From an uncultured Moraxella sp. (GTDB taxonomy: Bacteria > Pseudomonadota > Gammaproteobacteria > Pseudomonadales > Moraxellaceae): a DNA stretch of 64,000 nucleotides. A program made the position numbers and the translations under genes. The stretch's first letter is position 1, and each line of letters opens with the position of its first letter. The notes beneath the pieces were generated by a model, which was not told where the DNA came from, made no database searches, and saw only the letters and a program-made list of their open reading frames with translations. This document shows positions 40,336 to 49,842 of the stretch, in pieces. The stretch is taken from contig NZ_CAMCBS010000003.1 in the NCBI RefSeq assembly GCF_945873075.1, forward strand, positions 62,001-126,000. Reading direction: 5' to 3'.

Positions 40336-40354
40336 TTTTGTATATTATACAAAA
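40336..40354. promoter_or_regulatory. Perfect dyad overlapping carA -10 (TATAAT on minus, 40344-40349)
   Basis: TTTTGTATA-T-TATACAAAA. Confidence 0.6.
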
Positions 40355-40402
40355 CACTTTGGTAAATTTCTAGTCTTTTTGTGAGAATTTGTCATAAATA
40401 AA

Positions 40403-40430
40403 AAAACGCCCACCGATTGGCGAGCGTTTT
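40403..40430. terminator. Terminator of DUF475 gene
   Basis: Minus strand AAAACGCTCGCCAATCGGTGGGCGTTTTTTT. Confidence 0.75.
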
Positions 40431-40460
40431 GGTTGACATCTTAAGACTGGTTAAGACAGG

Positions 40461-41537
40461 TTAAGACTTTGCTTGACGCTTATTATATTGCACCGAATTA
40501 AAAATCGACAGCGCAATGAATGCCACACCAATCAAACCTGTTACAATCTCAGGCACATGGAATTTGGTTGATAGTAGCATAATAATCGCGAGCGCACCAA
40601 TGGCATAATGTGCACCATGCTCAAGATACACAAACTCGCTCAATGTGCCTTTGTCCACCAAATAAATCGTCATCGAACGCACGAACATCGCACCAATCGC
40701 CAGACCAATCATGATGATAATCACATCATTGGTGATGGCAAATGCACCAATAACACCGTCAAAACTGAACGACGCATCCAGCACTTCTAGGTACAAAAAG
40801 CCTGCCACGCCACCTTTTAGGATGGTCGGTGAAACGCCTGCTGTATTGGTGATGACATTGCCTTTGGCATCATAGACCACTTCATCAGGGTCGCTTTCGC
40901 CTTCGAGTAGTGCCGATAGTACGCTTACACCCAGATATACCAAGATACCCCAGATGCCCGCCACAAGTACAACGCCTTGCTTAGCTTCATCCACCCAAGT
41001 CATCGAAACCATCAGGATAACGAGTGCCACAAACACACTCATCGCATCTACTTTACTAAAGCGGACAAGGCGTGCTTCTAGCCAGCGGAACCAATGAATG
41101 TCTTTGTCGCCGAACATGAATTTTAGGAAAACAAGCAATAGGAACATACCACCAAATGCCGAAATCTCAGCATGGTGCGCGTTCAAATGCTCCGCATATT
41201 TGGTTGGGTTGGTCAGTGCCAAGTTCACCACTTCCATCATACCAAGATTGGCGGTGACGGCGACGATGACAATTGGGAATACCAAACGCATACCAAATAC
41301 CGCAATAATCATACCGATGGTCAAAAAGATTTTTTTCCAAAAATCGCTCCAACCTTTTAGAATCGATGCGTTCACCACTGCGTTATCAAACGACAGTGAC
41401 ACTTCCATGATTGCCAAAATCGCAGTCACGCCCAGTGCCAAGAACATCGCCGAAATACCGCCGTGGCTATAACCCCACCATGCCGCAATAATAAAGCAGA
41501 CAACGGTAAAAATAATATCAAATAAAAAATGTCGCAT
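40461..41537 (-). CDS. DUF475 / TerC-like integral membrane protein
   Basis: EVSLSFDNAVVNASILKGWSDFWKKIFLTIGMIIAVFGMRLVFPI; VLDASFSFDGVIGAFAITNDVIIIMIGLAIGAMFVRSMTIYLVDK. Confidence 0.9.
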   Translation of the reverse strand: MRHFLFDIIFTVVCFIIAAWWGYSHGGISAMFLALGVTAILAIMEVSLSFDNAVVNASILKGWSDFWKKIFLTIGMIIAVFGMRLVFPIVIVAVTANLGMMEVVNLALTNPTKYAEHLNAHHAEISAFGGMFLLLVFLKFMFGDKDIHWFRWLEARLVRFSKVDAMSVFVALVILMVSMTWVDEAKQGVVLVAGIWGILVYLGVSVLSALLEGESDPDEVVYDAKGNVITNTAGVSPTILKGGVAGFLYLEVLDASFSFDGVIGAFAITNDVIIIMIGLAIGAMFVRSMTIYLVDKGTLSEFVYLEHGAHYAIGALAIIMLLSTKFHVPEIVTGLIGVAFIALSIFNSVQYNKRQAKS

Positions 41538-41551
41538 AAGTGCCTTTGTCG

Positions 41552-41595
41552 AAAAAATCGCTCACAAATCCGATAACTCGTCTCCATGAGCGATT
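41552..41595 (-). promoter_or_regulatory. Intrinsic-terminator-like hairpin immediately upstream of the DUF475 ribosome-binding site (riboswitch/attenuator candidate)
   Basis: Minus strand AATCGCTCA-N22-TGAGCGATT-TTTT; SD AAAGG follows; ATG 14 nt after the T run. Confidence 0.65.
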
Positions 41596-41700
41596 AATAA
41601 GTGTCCAATGCCAAGCCTAAGCCAATTACTTGACGATGATTAATCCACAGTCAGTTTATGGCTTTTTGCTAAAAACAGCATTTATAAACCAAATCCAATT

Positions 41701-41729
41701 ATTATACCGATTGCTGAGTGTTGTTGCAA
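41701..41729 (-). promoter_or_regulatory. Candidate promoter of DUF475 gene
   Basis: Minus strand TTGCAA-N17-TATAAT. Confidence 0.6.
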
Positions 41730-41912
41730 TGAAATCTGCGTGATAATCAGCAAATATTTGTATGATTTTTACACTTTTATACATAAAGTCAGGATTTGCC
41801 TATCTATGTTATGCTTTTTTACCGTTTTATAACAATAAGTTTGCCAAGATATAATTGCAAATATCACCAAAAAGTTTTAAACTCATATCAATTAAATTTC
41901 TAAGGATGTGTT

Positions 41913-42389
41913 ATGAAAAAATTCGCCATCGTCGCACTTGCGCTTGCTAGCACCACAGCATTTGCCAATGAGCTAACCAACTATGATTTGCCAACGCCAC
42001 AAACGCTGGTTCAGTACAATTTTGGTGCTTATAATGTCAATAACGGTGTCGTCACCCCACTTCAAAACAACACCATCTCTCGTGGCAACCCAAATCATCG
42101 CCTATGCTGGACTGTCATTGCACCTGTGCCAATGTTCACACAGACCGTCAGCGCCAAAGAGACCATCACATCACCAGTGGGCGGTAGCTTCACAGATGGT
42201 AAGTCTATTGTCCAGTCATCCATCGATGGCACGCACCATGTGGTCAGCAGTATGATTACACCGATTGGCGGCACTATCCTTGAGCGTTGCTGGCAGTTCA
42301 ACACGAGCGACCCACTTGGCAAATACACCCTAAGCAGTGAGTTTAATGGTGAAGTCATGCCTATGCGTGAGTTTACTGTGGTTGACTGA
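41913..42389 (+). CDS. Secreted/periplasmic protein of unknown function
   Basis: Signal peptide MKKFAIVALALASTTAFA; 158 aa; two Cys in mature part. Confidence 0.7.
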   Translation: MKKFAIVALALASTTAFANELTNYDLPTPQTLVQYNFGAYNVNNGVVTPLQNNTISRGNPNHRLCWTVIAPVPMFTQTVSAKETITSPVGGSFTDGKSIVQSSIDGTHHVVSSMITPIGGTILERCWQFNTSDPLGKYTLSSEFNGEVMPMREFTVVD

Positions 42390-42416
42390 TTAAATTGACT
42401 GTATTTTGTACTGACA

Positions 42417-42450
42417 AAGCCAAGTTTTTGATAAATTTGGCTTTTTCTTT
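42417..42450 (+). terminator. Intrinsic terminator
   Basis: AAAGCCAAGTTTTTGATAAATTTGGCTTTTTCTTTT. Confidence 0.6.
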
Positions 42451-42551
42451 TAAAAAAAATCACAAAAAACACTTGCCAAATAAAATTTTTCGGTTATAAT
42501 AGCCACCATCAAGACGATAAGCAGATTGCAAAGCGTGCTTGAACCCAACAT

Positions 42552-42636
42552 GGGGTCGTGGCGGAATTGGTAGACGCACTGGATTTAGGTTCCAGCGCCG
42601 CGAGGTGTGAGAGTTCGAGTCTCTCCGACCCCACCA
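42552..42636 (+). tRNA. tRNA-Leu, anticodon UAG
   Basis: GGGGTCG...CGACCCC acceptor stem, anticodon arm CTGGA-TTTAGGT-TCCAG, variable arm, GTTCGAGTC T-loop, encoded ACCA. Confidence 0.95.
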
Positions 42637-42643
42637 TATATCA

Positions 42644-42674
42644 AACTCACATTCTTTTGGATGTGAGTTTTTTT
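42644..42674 (+). terminator. Terminator of tRNA-Leu
   Basis: AACTCACATTCTTTTGGATGTGAGTTTTTTT. Confidence 0.85.
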
Positions 42675-42768
42675 GCCTATTTTCCAGTCAAAATTCATAA
42701 AATCACTTTGAGAAATCAACAATCCTTTATATAATAAGACATCACTATTTATTCTGATTGGTATCTCA

Positions 42769-43167
42769 ATGTCCAACCAAAACACCTACGCCAGCCAAAT
42801 GAAAGGCAAAACAGGCATCCGCCGTGTCATCAAGGCAACCGGCTATTCAATTGATGGCTTTAAGGCAGCCTACAAAAGCGAAGCGGCCTTTCGCCAAGTG
42901 GCATGGCTCAATCTTATCTTGGCGGTTGCCTTGATTTTTTTGCCATTTAGCCTGCCCGTCAAGATGATTTTGCTACTCGTATCGGCGCTCTCTGTCATCG
43001 TTGAGCTATTTAATACAGGCCTAGAAGCAGCGATTGACCGCATTTCCGATGAATTTCATCCCCTATCCAAAGTCGCCAAAGATGTCGGCTCTGCTGCCCA
43101 GCTCGTTGTTTTGACCTTGCAATTTATCGTTTGGGCAATGGCGATTTATCAAGCTTATGTTGCTTAA
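42769..43167 (+). CDS. dgkA: Diacylglycerol kinase
   Basis: AAYKSEAAFRQVAWLNLIL...ELFNTGLEAAIDRISDEFHPLSKVAKDVGSAAQL. Confidence 0.95.
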   Translation: MSNQNTYASQMKGKTGIRRVIKATGYSIDGFKAAYKSEAAFRQVAWLNLILAVALIFLPFSLPVKMILLLVSALSVIVELFNTGLEAAIDRISDEFHPLSKVAKDVGSAAQLVVLTLQFIVWAMAIYQAYVA

Positions 43168-43203
43168 TCTCAGCTTTTTATTTGATTTATAAGGATTAAT
43201 TTT

Positions 43204-44268
43204 TTGAGCATTACTCGCACCATTACTCTGACCCTAAGTCCGCACGAACAGCGCACCTTAGTCGGCGAATATAATAAACACCTAAAATACATCCAAGAAC
43301 GCCTAGAAGTCCAAATCACGCATCGCCAAGATAAATTTGTCATTACAGGTGCGCTCACATCGGTTGAGCGAGCCGAGATTATTTTGACCAAGCTTGCTGA
43401 ACTTGCCCAAGAACAAGACGACATCGACGGTGAACAACTACATCTGATTATCCAATCCAGCCTATCTCGTGAGCATGAGCAAGCTGAGCACACGAATCCA
43501 CAAGGCTTTGGCGATGTCACCTTACGCACACGCAAAGGTAAAATCACGCCGCGCGGCTACAATCAGCAGCAATATGTCAAAAAAATTCTTGTCTCTGATA
43601 TCTCATTTGGCGTCGGCCCTGCTGGTACAGGCAAGACCTATCTTGCGGTGGCTTGTGCGGTTGATATGATGGAGCGTGGCGAGATTGAGCGGATTTTGCT
43701 TGTGCGTCCTGCGGTTGAAGCAGGTGAAAAACTGGGCTTTTTGCCGGGCGATTTGACCCAAAAAATTGACCCGTATCTACGCCCCCTATACGATGCACTC
43801 TATGAAATGCTTGGCTTTGAAAAAGTTGGCAAACTACTCGAACGCCAAATCATCGAAGTCGCCCCACTTGCCTATATGCGTGGTCGTACGCTGAATAATT
43901 CTTTTGTCATCTTGGATGAAGCGCAAAACACCACACCTGAGCAGATGAAGATGTTCTTGACTCGTCTTGGCTTTGGCTCTCGTGCGGTCATCACAGGCGA
44001 TATGACGCAGGTGGACTTACCCCGTGGGCATAAGTCAGGTCTAGCCCAAGCCCTACAAATCTTATCAAAAATTGATGAAATTCACATCACTCGCTTTGAT
44101 AGCAAAGATGTCGTACGCCATCATTTGGTACAAAAAATCGTTCAGGCCTATGATGCTTTTGATGAAGAGCAAGAAAAACTGCAAGCCGAGCGTAAAGCGC
44201 AGCGACTGGCAGAACAACAAGCCAAACAAGCCCAAGACAATCAAGACAATACCGAGAGCCAATCATGA
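43204..44268 (+). CDS. ybeZ: PhoH-family ATPase (YbeZ)
   Basis: DISFGVGPAGTGKTYLAVACAVDMMERGEIERILLVRPAVEAGEKLGFLPGDLTQKIDPYLRPLYDAL; TTG start; overlaps ybeY as ATGA. Confidence 0.93.
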   Translation: MSITRTITLTLSPHEQRTLVGEYNKHLKYIQERLEVQITHRQDKFVITGALTSVERAEIILTKLAELAQEQDDIDGEQLHLIIQSSLSREHEQAEHTNPQGFGDVTLRTRKGKITPRGYNQQQYVKKILVSDISFGVGPAGTGKTYLAVACAVDMMERGEIERILLVRPAVEAGEKLGFLPGDLTQKIDPYLRPLYDALYEMLGFEKVGKLLERQIIEVAPLAYMRGRTLNNSFVILDEAQNTTPEQMKMFLTRLGFGSRAVITGDMTQVDLPRGHKSGLAQALQILSKIDEIHITRFDSKDVVRHHLVQKIVQAYDAFDEEQEKLQAERKAQRLAEQQAKQAQDNQDNTESQS

Positions 44269-44807
44269 GCCATCAAGTTTTTGTGAGTTTTGCTGAGCAG
44301 TTAGCCGATGAGCAAGTGGCTGTTTATGATGCTATTGATTTTGAGCATATCTTGGCGCACACGCTTGATGTGATGACACGCAAATTAGGTGATGGCGTAG
44401 AGTTTCGCTATTTTGCAGATGCGCAAGCCTATTGGGATAAGCCAAAATCGCTTGGCATCTATATCACTGACGATGTCGAAGGCAGACAGCTCAATCTCGA
44501 TGCTCGTGGCAAGGATTACGCCACCAATGTGCTATCTTATCCAAGTGAATTGCCTGCGTTTATGATGACTGAGCTACCAGAGATTGAGCTTGGCGAGTTG
44601 ATTTTTTGCCACCAAGTGGTACAAAAAGAAGCTGATGAACAATGCAAGACTTTTGAGCATCATTTTACGCATTTGATTGTGCATGGTATTTTGCACTTAT
44701 TGGGCTTTGACCATGAAATCAGCGATGCTGATGCTGATGAGATGGAAGGCTTTGAGATTGAGATTTTGGCAGGGTTGGGGATTGGCAATCCCTATCTTGA
44801 ACAGTAA
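44265..44807 (+). CDS. ybeY: Endoribonuclease YbeY
   Basis: TNVLSYPSELP...LIVHGILHLLGFDHEISDADADEME. Confidence 0.95.
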   Translation: MSHQVFVSFAEQLADEQVAVYDAIDFEHILAHTLDVMTRKLGDGVEFRYFADAQAYWDKPKSLGIYITDDVEGRQLNLDARGKDYATNVLSYPSELPAFMMTELPEIELGELIFCHQVVQKEADEQCKTFEHHFTHLIVHGILHLLGFDHEISDADADEMEGFEIEILAGLGIGNPYLEQ

Positions 44808-44866
44808 CCATATTCACAACATAAAGCCCTTGCAGATACATCAAGAGCTTTATTATTATGCAAGTA

Positions 44867-45556
44867 TTAAATCTGCGACAAAATCAGCTTTAGCTTCTCA
44901 TTTGGATTATCCGCACCAGTAATAGAGCGTCCAATCACCAGGTAATCTGAGCCATTTGCCAAAGCATCACTTGGTGTACAAATGCGCTTTTGATCATCTT
45001 TGGCATCATCATTTAGGCGAATACCCGGAGTGACAAGCTTAAAATCAGCACCAAACTGCTGTTTTAGCATCTTGCTCTCTTGAGCCGAGCAGACGACACC
45101 ATCTAGCCCTGCTTGATGTGTCAGTCCTGCCAAATGCAGCACCTGCTCACTTGCCGTGCGAGTAATGCCAAGCTCAGCTAAGTTGGCATCTGTCATCGAT
45201 GTCAGTACTGTCACAGCGATTAGCAGCGTATTATAACCCCCTGCTGTCAATCGCTCCTTGCATAGGCGCATCGCATCCGTGCCGACGCTAGCGTGAATAT
45301 TGGTCATCCACACGCCCATATCAGCGGCCGATAGCACCGCTTGAGCGGTGGTATTAGGGATGTCATGGAATTTTAGATCCAAAAACACTTCAAATCCACG
45401 CTGATGAAATGCCTTGACCACATCCACACCACAGACGGTAAACAGCTCTTTACCCACCTTTAGACGGCATAGCGACGGATCTAAACTATCCGCCAGCACC
45501 AAAGCGTCAGTTAAATTGTGCTTATCCACCGCAACAATCACAGGTGATGTACTCAT
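44867..45556 (-). CDS. pyrF: Orotidine-5'-phosphate decarboxylase
   Basis: [51 protein letters not shown]. Confidence 0.96.
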   Translation of the reverse strand: MSTSPVIVAVDKHNLTDALVLADSLDPSLCRLKVGKELFTVCGVDVVKAFHQRGFEVFLDLKFHDIPNTTAQAVLSAADMGVWMTNIHASVGTDAMRLCKERLTAGGYNTLLIAVTVLTSMTDANLAELGITRTASEQVLHLAGLTHQAGLDGVVCSAQESKMLKQQFGADFKLVTPGIRLNDDAKDDQKRICTPSDALANGSDYLVIGRSITGADNPNEKLKLILSQI

Positions 45557-45586
45557 AATTCACTCCAAAATCAAAATTCAAGCAAT

Positions 45587-45616
45587 AAAAAACCGTCTGT
45601 TTCAACGGTTTTTATT
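45587..45616 (-). terminator. Intrinsic terminator / possible attenuator between lapA and pyrF
   Basis: Minus strand AAAACCGT-TGAAACAG-ACGGTTTTTT, 30 nt before pyrF ATG. Confidence 0.75.
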
Positions 45617-45627
45617 TTATCACACTT

Positions 45628-46020
45628 TTATGATGACGTATGGTTAACTTGCTGTTGTGGTGCATTGACCGTCGTCTCAGTCATCGTAGCCAAAGTGTCA
45701 TTTTGACGAGCCAATTCAAGCTGTTTGGCTTGCTCGGCAAGCTTTAGATTGGCATCGGTCAATTGCCCTTGGATGGTATTGACTTCTTTTTTCAGGCGAC
45801 TGATTTCCCACTTGTTTTGCAGCACACGGAATAACAAGAGCGCCAACAGAACACCAATTAGCACGCCCAAGAAAATGGTTGCAACAAGCACCAAACCAAG
45901 GCTCATGTTGGCAACTTGTGAAAATAGCAAATTAACGGTCACCGCTTGATTGTTCAGTACAACCAATGCCAGTGAATATGCAAAAGCAATAACCAATAAA
46001 ACAATAAGAACAATATGCAT
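45628..46020 (-). CDS. lapA: LapA family (DUF1049) membrane protein
   Basis: NNQAVTVNLLFSQVANMSLGLVLVATIFLGVLIGVLLALLLFRVLQNKWEISRLKKEV. Confidence 0.85.
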   Translation of the reverse strand: MHIVLIVLLVIAFAYSLALVVLNNQAVTVNLLFSQVANMSLGLVLVATIFLGVLIGVLLALLLFRVLQNKWEISRLKKEVNTIQGQLTDANLKLAEQAKQLELARQNDTLATMTETTVNAPQQQVNHTSS

Positions 46021-46046
46021 AATAAACTCAGAGTTATAATAATGGA

Positions 46047-46352
46047 TTAATCATTGATGGCATTGACAGATTCACGCAGTGCTTTACCCGGTTTGAAAAA
46101 TGGTACAGCTTTTGCACCGACAGATACCTTCTCGCCTGTGCGTGGATTGCGTGCTTCACGAGCTTCACGATGATGTAAGCAAAAGCTACCAAAACCACGA
46201 ATTTCGATACGCCCATCATGCACGAGCTCATCGACCATCATCGCAAGAATCAATCGAACAGCTTCATCAACGATATGCTCTTCTAGCCCATCCGCATTTG
46301 CTGCCAAATTAGAAATCAAATCAGATTTATTGATTACCGCTTGCGCTTGCAT
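46047..46352 (-). CDS. ihfB: Integration host factor subunit beta
   Basis: HU/IHF fold; DGRIEIRGFGSFCLHHREAREARNPRTGEKVSVGAKAVPFFKPGKALRE; downstream of rpsA. Confidence 0.93.
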   Translation of the reverse strand: MQAQAVINKSDLISNLAANADGLEEHIVDEAVRLILAMMVDELVHDGRIEIRGFGSFCLHHREAREARNPRTGEKVSVGAKAVPFFKPGKALRESVNAIND

Positions 46353-46537
46353 ACATCCTACCTTTTACACTGCAAAATCATTTGTCAAAATTACAAATCA
46401 TTGTGGGATTGGTTAATCATAGCCCAAAATCTACAAAAAGTGAATGGATTTTTTGTTAAAATTCATCAAATTAGTCAATTATTTGGCAGTTGGTTATATT
46501 CATTGGCTTAATCACCGAAATTTTTCTTATCAATGAC

Positions 46538-46570
46538 AAAAAAGCGATGAGTTAAACCCATCGCTTTTTT
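46538..46570. terminator. Terminator of rpsA
   Basis: AAAAAAGCGATGAGTTAAACCCATCGCTTTTTT. Confidence 0.85.
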
Positions 46571-46584
46571 GCAAAGACAATCAA

Positions 46585-48261
46585 TTAGCCTTTTAGTGCA
46601 TCACCAAAGATGTCACCAAGAGTTTTTGGTTGTGCTTCAGCAGGTTGAGCATTTGATAGCTCTTTGATTGCTTGACGCTCATCTGCTTCATCTTTTGCCT
46701 TGATTGATAGGCTGATGCTGCGAGATTTGCGGTCAGTACCAACAATCTTCGCTTCAACTTCATCACCAACGCTTAGTACTTTAGAAGCATCTTCGGTACG
46801 CTCACGAGCGATATCTGCTGCGCGTAGGTAGCCTTCAACTTCGTCAGCCAAAGTGATGACTGCACCTTTTGCATCAACTTCTTTTACTGTGCCTTTAACG
46901 ATTGCACCACGGTCATTTGCCAATAGGTATTCGTTAAATGGATCAGAGTTTAGTTGCTTGATGCCTAGGCTGATGCGGTTTGCTTCTGCATCTACTGACA
47001 ATACAACAGCTTCTACTGTATCGCCTTTTGAGTAGTTGCGGATTGCTTCTTCACCAGCTTCAGTCCAAGAGATGTCTGATAGGTGAACTAGACCATCGAT
47101 ACCGCCTTCTAGACCGATGAATAGACCAAAGTCAGTGATAGACTTGATAGTACCGCTGATTTTTTGACCTTTTTCGTGGTTCTTATCAAACTCTTCCCAT
47201 GGGTTTGGCATGGTTTGTTTGATACCTAGACTGATACGACGACGCTCGCCATCAATCTCAAGAACCATCACATTCACTTCGTCGCCCACTTGAACAACTT
47301 TTGATGGGTGGATGTTCTTGTTGGTGTGATCCATTTCAGATACGTGTACTAGACCTTCAATGCCTTCAGCGATTTCAGCGAAGCAGCCGTAGTCAGTTAG
47401 GTTGGTTACACGAGCTTTGGTGATTGTGCCAACTGGATAAGTTTTTTCAACTTCGTTCCATGGATCAGTACCAAGTTGTTTTAGACCTAGGCTAACACGG
47501 TTACGCTCACGGTCGAACTTCAATACTTTAACTTTTAGGTCTTGACCAACTTCAACAGCTTCTGATGGGTGCTTGATACGCTTCCAAGCCATGTCAGTGA
47601 TGTGTAGAAGACCATCGATACCACCTAGATCAACGAATGCACCGTAGTCAGTTAGGTTCTTAACGATACCTTCTACTTCCATGCCTTCTTCTAGTTTGGC
47701 TAGTAGTTCATCACGCTCTGCTGAGTTTTCAGCTTCCATAACGGCACGGCGAGATACCACGATGTTGTTGCGTTGCTTGTCGATCTTGATAACTTTGAAC
47801 TCAAGCTCTTTGCCTTCTAGGTGAGTTGTTTCGCGAACTGGGCGAACATCTACTAGAGAACCTGGTAGGAATGCACGTACTGAACCGATTTCAACAGTGA
47901 AACCGCCTTTAACTTTAGATGAGATAACACCTTTAACGATTTCGTCGTTTTCGTGCAATTGCTCAAGCGCACGCCAGCTTTCTTCACGCTTCGCTTTTTC
48001 GCGTGAAAGCACAGTTTGACCCATGCCATTGTCCACAGCTTCAACAACCACATCGATGCTGTCGCCTACTGCTACTTCAAGCTCGCCAGCTTCGTTTAGG
48101 AACTCTTCACGAGCAACGATGCCTTCAGACTTAAGACCAGTGTCCACTGTAATCCAATCGCTGTCGATCGCAACCACAGTACCTGAAATCACTGAGCCAC
48201 GCTCAATGTTAAGACCTTGTTCTGATTGGCTTGCTTCAAACAGTTCAGCAAATGATACCAT
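46585..48261 (-). CDS. rpsA: 30S ribosomal protein S1
   Basis: [47 protein letters not shown]; six S1 repeats. Confidence 0.98.
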   Translation of the reverse strand: MVSFAELFEASQSEQGLNIERGSVISGTVVAIDSDWITVDTGLKSEGIVAREEFLNEAGELEVAVGDSIDVVVEAVDNGMGQTVLSREKAKREESWRALEQLHENDEIVKGVISSKVKGGFTVEIGSVRAFLPGSLVDVRPVRETTHLEGKELEFKVIKIDKQRNNIVVSRRAVMEAENSAERDELLAKLEEGMEVEGIVKNLTDYGAFVDLGGIDGLLHITDMAWKRIKHPSEAVEVGQDLKVKVLKFDRERNRVSLGLKQLGTDPWNEVEKTYPVGTITKARVTNLTDYGCFAEIAEGIEGLVHVSEMDHTNKNIHPSKVVQVGDEVNVMVLEIDGERRRISLGIKQTMPNPWEEFDKNHEKGQKISGTIKSITDFGLFIGLEGGIDGLVHLSDISWTEAGEEAIRNYSKGDTVEAVVLSVDAEANRISLGIKQLNSDPFNEYLLANDRGAIVKGTVKEVDAKGAVITLADEVEGYLRAADIARERTEDASKVLSVGDEVEAKIVGTDRKSRSISLSIKAKDEADERQAIKELSNAQPAEAQPKTLGDIFGDALKG

Positions 48262-48400
48262 TATGTTTACCTTAAAAATATTGCCACAGCCTGCCAGCAC
48301 AGTGTGGTTCAGTTAAGCATGACGCCAAGCATTGCTGGATTTTCACTTCGCTCACGCATTAAAAAATATAAACCGCATTATTTTACATCATTTTTTAACA

Positions 48401-48438
48401 AAAATCACCCAATTTTTACGATTTTTTTGGGTGATTTT
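48401..48438. terminator. Terminator of cmk operon
   Basis: AAAATCACCCAATTTTTACGATTTTTTTGGGTGATTTT. Confidence 0.85.
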
Positions 48439-48492
48439 GATAAAGATTTTGATAAATTGGTCAAATTTTATCGTCATTCGTCGCTTGTTGGT

Positions 48493-49212
48493 TTAATTTG
48501 GCAAATTAATCCCTTTGCTTTGGCAAAATACACGCACTTTTTCATATACTTGCTCCGCATTCAACTCCGAGCTATCAAGCACCAGTGCATCATCAGCAGG
48601 CTTGGATGGTGCAACACTGCGGTTTTGGTCACGCTCATCACGAGCCACAATCTCCGCCAAAATCGCTTCATAATCTGCCGCCTTGCCTGCTTTTGTCAGC
48701 TGAGATACGCGGCGGTCGGCTCGTGCTTTGGCACTTGCGGTCAAAAATACTTTGACAGGCGCATCAGGGAAAATCACCGTGCCCATGTCACGACCATCAG
48801 CAATCAGCCCACCACGCTTTGCCATATCTCGTTGGACATCGAGCAGTGCCGTACGCACCTTTGGAAATACCGCCACTTTTGACGCATAGCCACCGACCGT
48901 TTCGTTACGAATGTCATCGACCAATGGCTCACCATTGACCAAAATCTCAACCATCTTGGTTTCGTGATTGATGACAAAAGCTAGGTTTAATGAATGTGTT
49001 AATTTTTCTAATTGATTTTCTAAATCAAGTGTCGCATCGCTCAATAAATTTGCCTTGTGCGCCAACAGTCCAATAATGCGATATAACGCACCACTGTCAA
49101 GCAAGCTAAAGCCCAGCTCATCTGCCAAGCGATATGCCAGCGTGCCTTTGCCTGCACCACTTGGCCCATCGATACAGATGACTGGATGTGGGTACTGATG
49201 AGTTGTTGTCAT
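48493..49212 (-). CDS. cmk: Cytidylate kinase
   Basis: VICIDGPSGAGKGTLAYRLADELGFSLLDSGALYR. Confidence 0.97.
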   Translation of the reverse strand: MTTTHQYPHPVICIDGPSGAGKGTLAYRLADELGFSLLDSGALYRIIGLLAHKANLLSDATLDLENQLEKLTHSLNLAFVINHETKMVEILVNGEPLVDDIRNETVGGYASKVAVFPKVRTALLDVQRDMAKRGGLIADGRDMGTVIFPDAPVKVFLTASAKARADRRVSQLTKAGKAADYEAILAEIVARDERDQNRSVAPSKPADDALVLDSSELNAEQVYEKVRVFCQSKGINLPN

Positions 49213-49239
49213 AATAAGCTCTTATTTGTAATGATTTAA

Positions 49240-49842
49240 TTAAACTTTACTAATTACCATCTGTTTTGCTAGGCGTTTATCCGCGCGTCTTTGAGCAAAA
49301 AATTGGCTAAGCATCCGCGAACATTCGCACGAGAGCAACCCATGCGATACCGTCGCTTGGTGATTATAAAACCCCATTTGGCTAAGGTCTAGCTGACTGC
49401 CCACCACGCCTGATTTTGGCTCAAAAGTAGCAAATACAATCCGAGCAACCCGAGCATGAACCAGTGCCCCAAAGCACATGGTGCAGGGCTCTAGCGTCAC
49501 ATACAGCGTCGTCTGTGGTGGCAGGCGATAATTATTGAGCCGAGCACAGGCATCCCTGAGAGCCACAATCTCGGCGTGTGCCGTCGGGTCATGCGATAAA
49601 ATCGGCTGATTAAACCCCCTGCCAATTACCTGACCATCATGCACGAGTATCGCACCGACGGGAATTTCACCCGCCATCGCACCTTTTTTGGCTTCATCGA
49701 TGGCCAATCTCATCATAGCAACATCAAAAGCTTGCCAAAACTGATGGCTTGATAGCTTGATAGCTCGCCAATCAAGCTGATGTATCGGTGGGTGCAATCG
49801 CTGATTATTGTGGCAACTGCCAATCAATCGGGGTCTTGCCAT
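49240..49842 (-). CDS. tadA: tRNA adenosine(34) deaminase
   Basis: [47 protein letters not shown]; start codon uncertain (ORF overlaps ung by ~38 bp). Confidence 0.93.
   Translation of the reverse strand: MARPRLIGSCHNNQRLHPPIHQLDWRAIKLSSHQFWQAFDVAMMRLAIDEAKKGAMAGEIPVGAILVHDGQVIGRGFNQPILSHDPTAHAEIVALRDACARLNNYRLPPQTTLYVTLEPCTMCFGALVHARVARIVFATFEPKSGVVGSQLDLSQMGFYNHQATVSHGLLSCECSRMLSQFFAQRRADKRLAKQMVISKV

Noticed and set aside
41538-41700. yybP-ykoY Mn2+ riboswitch upstream of the TerC-like gene
   Set aside because: Conserved core sequences not visible by eye; reported instead as an unassigned leader element
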